In this document: positions 58,295 to 64,000 of the stretch, one piece after another
Numbering within the stretch: position 1 is the first letter of the stretch
Layout of the letters: each line of letters begins with the position of its first letter
DNA from: JAWLDA01 sp041686855
GTDB taxonomy: Bacteria > Bacillota > Limnochordia > DTU080 > RSA5
Assembly: GCA_041686855.1 (NCBI GenBank)
Contig: JAWLDA010000001.1
Span: 496,001-560,000, forward strand
Length of the DNA: 64,000 nucleotides
Direction of reading: 5' to 3'
Program-made: the position numbers and the translations under genes
The notes under the pieces: generated by a model
The model's input: only the letters and a program-made list of their open reading frames with translations
What the model was told of the DNA's origin: nothing
Database searches by the model: none

Positions 58295-59155
58295 ATGTCC
58301 GAAGTCGTCTACATAAACGGAAAGTTTGTCCCTCGCGAGGAAGCCCTTCTCCCTGTAGAGGATCGCGGCAACGTTTTCGCTGACGGCGTGTACGAAGTTG
58401 TGCGGTTTTACGGGGGATACCCCTTGGCGTTGGACGAGCACATGGAACGTCTCGTGCGATCGGCTCGCGCCATTCGGCTGCCGGAGTTGAATGTAGCGGA
58501 TTTGGCGCAGCAGGGATTGGCATTGGTCGCGCGCAACGAGGTGCGCGATGGCACCCTGTACATTCAAGTAACAAGAGGGGTGGCCCCGCGTAACCACGCG
58601 TTCCCTCCCGCGGGAACGGAGCCGACGTGCTTTATGATTGCACGGGAAGTCTCTCGGCCCGACGAGTCGTTGCTCCGCCAAGGCGCTTCGTGCATCTCGT
58701 TACCGGACACCCGCTGGGCGCGTTGCGATATCAAGTCGATCGGCCTCCTGCCAAACGTCTTGGCAAAGCAGGAGGCTCGCGAACGGGGCACATACGAGGC
58801 GCTCTTTGTGCGGGATGGGGTGATTACCGAAGGGGCATCGTCAAATGTCTTCGCCGTCCGGGACGGCGCATTGATCACCCACCCCGAGGGACCTCAGATT
58901 CTCCCGGGTATTACACGTCGCCTGATTGTGGGTCTCGCCGGGGAAGAGGGGATCCCCGTGGACGAGGGCGATGTCCATCGAGAGACCGTCTCTAACATTG
59001 ATGAGCTTTTTATCTCCAGTACCACCACGGAACTTATGCCCGTGGTACGCGTCGACGACGAGCCGGTCGGTGGCGGTCGAGTCGGTCCGATCACGCGGCG
59101 ACTGCAGGCTGCATATGAGCGTCTCATAGAGCGAGTGCGCGCCGGCAACGAATGA
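58295..59155 (+). CDS. dat: D-amino acid aminotransferase (class IV)
   Basis: A 286-residue PLP-dependent fold type IV aminotransferase. Motifs: VEDRGNVFADGVYEVVRFYG at the N-terminus, LYIQVTRGVAPRNHAFP (the RxH pair that binds the substrate carboxylate in D-alanine transaminases), the PLP lysine in CDIKSIGLLPNVLAKQEA, and EGASSNVFAV. This set separates it from branched-chain aminotransferases. It makes D-glutamate or D-alanine for cell-wall precursors. ATG 58295 is preferred; GTG 58286 is possible. It converges on nadC. Confidence 0.9.
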   Translation: MSEVVYINGKFVPREEALLPVEDRGNVFADGVYEVVRFYGGYPLALDEHMERLVRSARAIRLPELNVADLAQQGLALVARNEVRDGTLYIQVTRGVAPRNHAFPPAGTEPTCFMIAREVSRPDESLLRQGASCISLPDTRWARCDIKSIGLLPNVLAKQEARERGTYEALFVRDGVITEGASSNVFAVRDGALITHPEGPQILPGITRRLIVGLAGEEGIPVDEGDVHRETVSNIDELFISSTTTELMPVVRVDDEPVGGGRVGPITRRLQAAYERLIERVRAGNE

Positions 59156-59205
59156 CGTTGATATAACGTTCATCGGTTGCCGACGAGACTAGGGGCCTGA
59201 ATTTT

Positions 59206-60054
59206 TTATGTCGCCGGCGTCACTTCGAGGCTGATGTCTAGGGCAGGGGCGGAGTGGGTGATCCATCCGAGCGAGATGACGTCGACGCCGGTGGCCGCAA
59301 CGGCAGGCACATCGTCGGGTTTGATTCCGCCCGATGCTTCGACGTACGCCCTACCATCGATCATGCGGACCGCTTGGGCCATGGTCTCAAGGTCCATGTT
59401 GTCGAGTAGAATCACGTCGGCCGCTGCTGCCAGCGCCTCTTCGACTTGCCTAAGGTTTTCTACTTCGACTTCAACTTTGTGCATGTGTCCGAGGTACGAC
59501 CGGGCTTTGGCTACCGCATTTGCAATGGAGCCTGAGACGGCAATGTGATTCTCCTTGATCATCACGGCGTCATCAAGACCGAAGCGGTGATTGCGACCTC
59601 CGCCCATGCGCACGGCGTACTTCTCCAAGATGCGCAGCCCTGGAGTGGTCTTGCGCGTGTCCACTACGATCGTCTTGGTTCCGGCGGTTCCGGTAACAGC
59701 ATTCGCGGTCGCCGTCGCAATGCCGGAGAGCCGCTGGACAAAGTTGAGCGCGACTCGCTCGGCCGTCAGGATCGAGGCTGCCGACCCTTGGACGCGCAAG
59801 AGGGTATCGCCTGGTTTGACGTCGTCGCCGTCGCCGACGCACAGCAACGTCTTAAGGGACTCGTCCACAAGCGTGAACGCGCGGGCAGCCACTTCGAGCC
59901 CGGCGACTCTCCCGGAGGCTTTGCTGCGCATGACGGCCTCGGCCAATAGGTCGCCCGGGATGATGGCCTCCGACGTGAGATCGCCCCGTCCAATGTCCTC
60001 AATGAGCGCTCCTTGGAGTAACTCCTGGTACAATAATGGATTTAGCCTGCTCAT
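59206..60054 (-). CDS. nadC: Nicotinate-nucleotide pyrophosphorylase (quinolinate phosphoribosyltransferase)
   Basis: A 282-residue enzyme of NAD biosynthesis that converts quinolinate and PRPP into nicotinate mononucleotide. Motifs: ALIEDIGRGDLTSEAIIP at the N-terminus, LNFVQRLSGIATAT, VVDTRKTTPGLRILEKYAVR, GGGRNHRFGLDDAVMIKENH, and the closing ASGGIKPDDVPAVAATGVD. ATG 60054 overlaps the nadB stop (ATGA) with GGGAGG upstream; the longer frame to 60192 reads nadB. It is the second gene of a nadB-nadC unit. Confidence 0.96.
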   Translation of the reverse strand: MSRLNPLLYQELLQGALIEDIGRGDLTSEAIIPGDLLAEAVMRSKASGRVAGLEVAARAFTLVDESLKTLLCVGDGDDVKPGDTLLRVQGSAASILTAERVALNFVQRLSGIATATANAVTGTAGTKTIVVDTRKTTPGLRILEKYAVRMGGGRNHRFGLDDAVMIKENHIAVSGSIANAVAKARSYLGHMHKVEVEVENLRQVEEALAAAADVILLDNMDLETMAQAVRMIDGRAYVEASGGIKPDDVPAVAATGVDVISLGWITHSAPALDISLEVTPAT

Positions 60055-61586
60055 ACTATGATGTGCCTCCCTCGCCAGGATTCGCGCTCTTGTGGGAAAT
60101 CTTCTCGGAAGTGACCGCCGCGGCTCTCTTCGCGCTGAATGGCGGCGTTGACGATCAGTCGCCCTGTAAGGAGCATGTTGCGTAAGCTCCAAGCTCCGGG
60201 GGGCACCTGTGTCTCGAGCTCCTCAAGGGCTTCTCGTGCCCTTGTTAAACCTTCAGCATTACGAACGATGCCCGCATACTTCCACATGATCTCACGCAGC
60301 TTCACGTTAAGCTCCCACGTCTCGGACTCGGGGATCAGTGCGGGCAACGTCGCCGCCTGTTCGTGAATTGGATGTGACGCATCGGTCTTCGGAAGGGGCG
60401 CGCTGAGCTCCTGACCTAAATTTCGCGCGATGCGTTCGGCAAAGACGAGCCCTTCCAAGAGCGAGTTGCTCGCTAAGCGGTTGGCTCCGTGCACTCCCGT
60501 ACAGGCGACTTCACCACAGGCAAAGAGACCGGAGAGGGACGTGCGTCCTCCTGTATCCGTGCGCACACCACCCATGATGAAGTGGGCTGCAGGGGTGATC
60601 GGAATGAGAGCGTGGCGCGGGTCGATCCCTCGCTCGAGACAGGCTTGATGGATGGTGGGGAAGCGGTCGGGGAATCGAGCGCCGATCGGGGAGGCGTCGA
60701 GGTACACCTGTGTCCCGTGCCCCATCTCCTTAAAGATCTCTCGGGCGACAATGTCACGAGGGGCGAGATCACCCTGAGGGTGACGCCCGGGCATAAATCG
60801 TTCTCCTCGCGCGTTCACCAAGTACGCGCCCTCGCCGCGGACGGCTTCGGAGATGAGCACCATAGGATCATCGTCCCGGGCCAATGCGGTGGGGTGAAAT
60901 TGCACGAACTCCATATCCCAAAGTGGTACACCTTGACGTGCAGCCATAGCGAAGCCGTCACCCGTAGCGACCGAGGGGTTGGTGGTGTGCTTGTAAACGC
61001 GACCGCAGCCGCCTGTGGCCAAGACGACGGCTCTGGCCAAGAGAATGGTGGGTTCCCCGACCTGATTGAACGCGCTCACTCCGATGCAGCGGCCCTCGTG
61101 TACGATGAGATCAATTGCGTGGTGGTGCTCTGAGAGGGAGATGTCGGGCGTGGAGTGTATCCGGTTGGCCAATACTTCAGCCAGTTCGAAACCTGTCGCG
61201 TCGCCCCGGGCGTGCAGAATGCGATTGCGGCTGTGCGCGCCTTCGCGTCCAAGCGAAAGAGAGCCGTCCGGGGCCAGGTCAAATTGGGCGCCGAGCTCGA
61301 TCAGCTCCTTGACGCGCAGCGGCGCGTCCTGCACCAAAACCGCGGCGGCGTCGGTGAGACAAAGGTCATGTCCGGCCTTGAGGGTGTCGTGCAGGTGGCT
61401 GTCGGGAGTATCGCCCGGCCCGATCGCCGCGGCGATACCCCCTTGCGCATAACGAGTGTTGCTGTCCAAGACCTTACCCTTTGTAATCACGCGCACGCGG
61501 CCATACCGACTCGCTTTTATCGCGGTTGCCAGCCCGGCGATTCCGCTGCCAACGATCAAAAAATCGGATTGATCGACGTGGGGCAT
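60051..61586 (-). CDS. nadB: L-aspartate oxidase
   Basis: A 511-residue FAD enzyme that oxidises L-aspartate to iminoaspartate, the first step of de novo NAD synthesis. Seen: the dinucleotide motif FLIVGSGIAGLATAIKA, TRYAQGGIAAAIGPGDTPDS, LATGGCGRVYKHTTNPSVAT, MEFVQFHPTAL, and VRGEGAYLVNARGERFMPG. The C-terminal flavin-cap and helical domain follows with REIMWKYAGIVRNAEGL. Length matches the family. It is translationally coupled to nadC. The partner quinolinate synthase gene nadA is not in the window. Confidence 0.96.
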   Translation of the reverse strand: MPHVDQSDFLIVGSGIAGLATAIKASRYGRVRVITKGKVLDSNTRYAQGGIAAAIGPGDTPDSHLHDTLKAGHDLCLTDAAAVLVQDAPLRVKELIELGAQFDLAPDGSLSLGREGAHSRNRILHARGDATGFELAEVLANRIHSTPDISLSEHHHAIDLIVHEGRCIGVSAFNQVGEPTILLARAVVLATGGCGRVYKHTTNPSVATGDGFAMAARQGVPLWDMEFVQFHPTALARDDDPMVLISEAVRGEGAYLVNARGERFMPGRHPQGDLAPRDIVAREIFKEMGHGTQVYLDASPIGARFPDRFPTIHQACLERGIDPRHALIPITPAAHFIMGGVRTDTGGRTSLSGLFACGEVACTGVHGANRLASNSLLEGLVFAERIARNLGQELSAPLPKTDASHPIHEQAATLPALIPESETWELNVKLREIMWKYAGIVRNAEGLTRAREALEELETQVPPGAWSLRNMLLTGRLIVNAAIQREESRGGHFREDFPQERESWRGRHIIV

Positions 61587-61625
61587 TTCGTCCTGTCCCG
61601 CTTCCCGTTAGAGTAGTGTTTAGGG

Positions 61626-62675
61626 CTACAGGTTGTTGCAGACGAGGTCCCCGACCTCGCTGGTGGAGTACCCCATCCTGCCGGCGGATAAGCTCTTGAT
61701 ATGCTTTTCACACACAGTCATGACGGCATTCTCAATACCCTCAGCAGCACGGGTCTCACCCAGCGTATCAAGCATCATGGCGACCGACGAGATCGCTGCT
61801 AGCGGGTTGATCACGTTTTGGCCGGTGTACTTTGGCGCTGAGCCTCCGATCGGCTCAAACATACCAACCGTCTCGGGATTGATGTTTCCGCCGGCGGCAA
61901 TTCCCATTCCGCCTTGCACCATGGCGCCCAAGTCGGTAATGATGTCGCCAAACATATTGTCGGTCACGATCACGTCAAACCACTCGGGGTTCTTTACCAT
62001 CCACATGACGGTCGCATCGACGTGCGCATAGTCGCGCTCGATACCGGGATACTCCTTGCCAAGTTCATGGAAGGCGCGCTCCCAAAGATCCCACGCGTAG
62101 GTGAGGACGTTGGTTTTGCCGCACAGCGTCAATTTGTTCCCCTTGTTTCGCCGCTGGGCATACTCAAAGGCGTAGCGGAGGCAACGCTCGACGCCCTTGC
62201 GCGTGTTAATCGACTCCTGTACTGCGACTTCGTCGGGCGTCCCATATTTAAGGAATCCGCCGGAGCCGGTGTAGAGTCCCTCGGTATTCTCACGCACGAC
62301 GACAAAGTCGATGTCGTCGGGGCCTTTGTCCTTGAGGGGCGTCTCGACGCCCGGATATAACTTGACGGGCCGCAGGTTGATGTACAGGTCGAGCTCAAAG
62401 CGAAGGTAGAGCAGGATGCCCTTCTCCAGGACGCCCGGCTTTACATCGGGATGGCCGATGGCACCGAGGAGAATGGCGTCGTGGGCGCGCAACTCCTCGA
62501 CCGCCGACTCCGGCACGGTTTCACCGGTGCGGAGGTACCGGTCGCCGCCAAAGTCGTACGTTTGCGTATCATAGCGGAAATCATACTTTTGAGCGGCGGC
62601 TGCGAGCACCTTGAGGCCTTCGCGTACGACCTCGGGACCCGTACCGTCGCCTGGAATGACTGCGATCTTGTGCAT
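61626..62675 (-). CDS. 3-isopropylmalate dehydrogenase-like enzyme
   Basis: A 349-residue beta-decarboxylating dehydrogenase. It opens KIAVIPGDGTGPEVVREGL; the substrate-binding part has LRFELDLYINLRPVKLYPGV and FVVVRENTEGLYTGSGGFLK; metal and NAD motifs VTDNMFGDIITDLGAMVQGG and EPIGGSAPKYTGQNVINPLA follow. LeuB is the most likely call (leucine synthesis), but tartrate/malate-type and homoisocitrate dehydrogenases share these motifs, and no leuA/C/D genes are adjacent. ATG 62675 has GGGGGAGG upstream. It precedes nadB on the same strand with a 39-base spacer and may be co-transcribed. Confidence 0.82.
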   Translation of the reverse strand: MHKIAVIPGDGTGPEVVREGLKVLAAAAQKYDFRYDTQTYDFGGDRYLRTGETVPESAVEELRAHDAILLGAIGHPDVKPGVLEKGILLYLRFELDLYINLRPVKLYPGVETPLKDKGPDDIDFVVVRENTEGLYTGSGGFLKYGTPDEVAVQESINTRKGVERCLRYAFEYAQRRNKGNKLTLCGKTNVLTYAWDLWERAFHELGKEYPGIERDYAHVDATVMWMVKNPEWFDVIVTDNMFGDIITDLGAMVQGGMGIAAGGNINPETVGMFEPIGGSAPKYTGQNVINPLAAISSVAMMLDTLGETRAAEGIENAVMTVCEKHIKSLSAGRMGYSTSEVGDLVCNNL

Positions 62676-62875
62676 GGTTCTCGTGAGTCCTCCCCCAAGA
62701 GTGGCTAATAGCCCAAATAACTGTTAGTGCTTCGTTGCCTTTGAGTGAATCCCCTGCCGGAGGATTTGGGAGGCTCTTTAAGCTAATGAAGCATTGCGCC
62801 AGGGATGGCAGGAAATAACGATAGTGATCATGAAATGAACTGACGGCTAGTGAAGCATGCGACGGAGGTGCGCTC

Positions 62876-63118
62876 GTGAGTGAAAGTGTTTGGTTGGATC
62901 TGATCGTGGCTTTAGTGGGCGGAGGCGCCTTTACAACGGGAATGCTCGGCCTCATCATGGGCGGCAACTTGCCGCTTGTCCGAGTGCCCGATACTTTAAA
63001 GCCTGCGGCGAAACTACTCTTTACATTGACCATGTTCATTGGCATGACCCTGCTCCTCGCCTATGGGACTCCCAACCTCGCCGGCCGTGTCGTCACGGAG
63101 ATTATGTCCAAGCTTTAA
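62876..63118 (+). CDS. Small two-helix membrane protein
   Basis: An 80-residue protein. Helix one is about residues 7-30 (LDLIVALVGGGAFTTGMLGL, glycine-rich) and helix two about 45-62 (LLFTLTMFIGMTLLLAYGTP). GTG 62876 has GGAGGTG about seven bases upstream. It lies upstream of the metal P-type ATPase on the same strand, separated by ~155 bases. No family is recognised; a role with the metal pump is only suggested by position. Confidence 0.75.
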   Translation: MSESVWLDLIVALVGGGAFTTGMLGLIMGGNLPLVRVPDTLKPAAKLLFTLTMFIGMTLLLAYGTPNLAGRVVTEIMSKL

Positions 63119-63274
63119 GTCGAGCGTTAAGAGTGAGCGGCACATCCTCGTTTGGTGTCGCGTAGTGTGAAGCGAATGGTCTATGTAGATCGGGCGACTT
63201 GATCGTCCGGCTCCGGGGGCCGCAAGTGAGCCATAGTGCGTATCGACAATCACAAGGGAGCGTGAGTCTCTCCC

Positions 63275-64000
63275 GTGGCTAAGCCCGTTGCGGATGCGTC
63301 AGCAAAACGCCTGGAGAATCCGCTCACATTTCGCCTCACCGGCATCACATGAGCGGATTGTGCCGCTCAGTTTGAGCGGATTGTTGCCGGGATGGACGGC
63401 GTGGCGCGTGTCCATCTCAACTACGGCGCCGCAAAGCTCCACGTCTGGGGTCAGGTGAGCCCCGACGACGTGATCAGGCGGGCCCATCAGGCAGGTTATC
63501 ACGCCGTTCGCGTTACGGCGTTCGGACGGCCCCCACGAAGCTCGAGCGCCCTGGCACTCAGGCTGCCCCTCACGCTTTTCTGCGGACTCTTCTTGTTGAT
63601 GGCCGCGACGGCGGACGTTGTTCCGTGGATTGATCTGCGGATGCAGCAGTTGCTATTGATCGCGTCGATCGTCAGCGGCGGCGTCTTCCCGTTTCGCAGC
63701 GCCTTTTTCGCGATCATGCGCCGCTCGTTGGATGTCAAGGTGCTGATGAGCGTCGCTACGCTCGGCGCCGTGGTAATCGGGGAGTGGCTCGAAGGCGCAA
63801 CCGTCATTCTCCTCTTCTCCCTTGGTGAGCTCCTCGAGGCACGTAGTCTTGAGCGCGCTCGCAATTCGGTCTCAAAGTTGCTCTCGCTCATCCCGGATCA
63901 ATGCGCTGTCTCACGCGACGGGGAAGAGCGCCTCCTACCCACAGCGGACGTGGTAGTTGGGGACGTATGTGTGGTACACCCCGGACAGAGAATTCCGGTC
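63275..64000 (+). CDS. Metal P1B-type ATPase with putative selenocysteine (partial)
   Basis: N-terminal 242 codons of a heavy-metal (Zn/Cd/Co-like) P-type ATPase, cut by the window end. Residues ~19-85 are an HMA metal-binding domain: FRLTGIT-U-ADCAAQFERIVA, where TGA at 63350-63352 replaces the first cysteine of the usual GxTCxxC. Membrane helices follow at about 105-125 and 130-150, then SLDVKVLMSVATLGAVVIG, the metal-ATPase motif LFSLGELLEARSLERARNSV, and GQRIPV at the edge. Reading the TGA as a stop would destroy an otherwise perfect domain; a SECIS-like hairpin follows (63363-63379). GTG 63275 is the first start after an in-frame stop; AAGGGAG lies 14 bases upstream. Confidence 0.8.
63363..63379 (+). 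promoter_or_regulatory. Candidate bacterial SECIS element
   Basis: CCGCTCA (63363-63369) and TGAGCGG (63373-63379) form a 7-bp perfect stem with the loop GTT. The loop begins 17 bases after the in-frame TGA and its first base is G. As I recall the bacterial SECIS rules, the apical loop is 3-14 bases with a G in its first two positions, 16-37 bases after the UGA, on a stem of 4-16 bp; this hairpin satisfies all of them. The left arm can alternatively pair with TGAGCGG at 63350-63356, which includes the UGA itself. Confidence 0.65.

Noticed and set aside
63350..63352. Metal ATPase as an ordinary pseudogene with a stop mutation
   Set aside because: Possible, but the TGA replaces exactly the metal-binding cysteine, the rest of the frame is intact, and a SECIS-like hairpin is correctly placed.
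63499..63891. 130-residue minus-strand frame at the right end
   Set aside because: Antisense to the metal ATPase, which has clear membrane and ATPase motifs.

Overview
The window is a stretch of a bacterial chromosome, roughly 55-60% GC by eye, with dense operons, many 4-base GTGA/ATGA overlaps, frequent GTG/TTG starts and strong purine-rich ribosome binding sites. A GlnR-like MerR regulator fused by overlap to type I glutamine synthetase, a Firmicutes-type Orn/Lys/Arg decarboxylase, a CpsB/YwqE-type PHP phosphatase, VanW and SpoIID-domain proteins point to a Bacillota-related lineage. Two TolC-like proteins raise the possibility of a diderm envelope. The taxon cannot be fixed from the window. 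A run of 100 Ns (19682-19781) shows this is a draft scaffold.

Layout. 0.2-8.7 kb: a four-cluster ferredoxin, an M48 protease and PHP phosphatase pair, an arsR-trxA unit, a lipid kinase coupled to a large membrane phosphatase-like protein, a glyoxalase and a VanW protein. 8.7-18.9 kb: glnR-glnA with its operator, a small membrane protein, a YyaL-type protein, a cysteine-less NlpC/P60-like protein, an amino acid decarboxylase, an M29 aminopeptidase and a TPR-SpoIID protein. 18.9-20.6 kb: a gene-free repeat zone with several unrelated repeat families around the assembly gap. 20.6-29.9 kb: a peptide-type ABC transporter with two binding proteins, one of them apparently domain-permuted. 30.0-35.7 kb: a MacB-type export system with two ATPases, one carrying an AbrB-like tail. 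35.9-45.4 kb: citrate synthase, hydantoinase/oxoprolinase A and B, and a complete branched-chain amino acid type (Liv) ABC transporter. 45.5-53.5 kb: small hypothetical proteins, a PrcB-domain protein, a membrane-anchored zinc-ribbon/[2Fe-2S] ferredoxin, a lipoprotein with an Fn3-like domain, an ECF sigma factor and the TolC-like pair. 53.6-63.1 kb: DUF309, DUF59/MIP18, deoxyribonucleotidase, an orphan sufB, a Rieske ferredoxin, rhomboid protease, D-amino acid aminotransferase, nadC-nadB, a 3-isopropylmalate-dehydrogenase-like enzyme and a small membrane protein.

At the right edge (63275 to the end) lies a metal P1B-type ATPase whose N-terminal metal-binding domain has an in-frame TGA exactly where the first cysteine of the CxxC motif belongs. 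It is followed at the right distance by a hairpin that meets the bacterial SECIS rules. This is best read as a selenocysteine (UxxC) metal ATPase and is the most interesting single signal in the window.

Recurring themes: intergenic spacers hold short, locally different tandem repeats (12-, 13-, 15-, 16-, 21-, 49- and 9-bp units), and long perfect hairpins sit between convergent genes.
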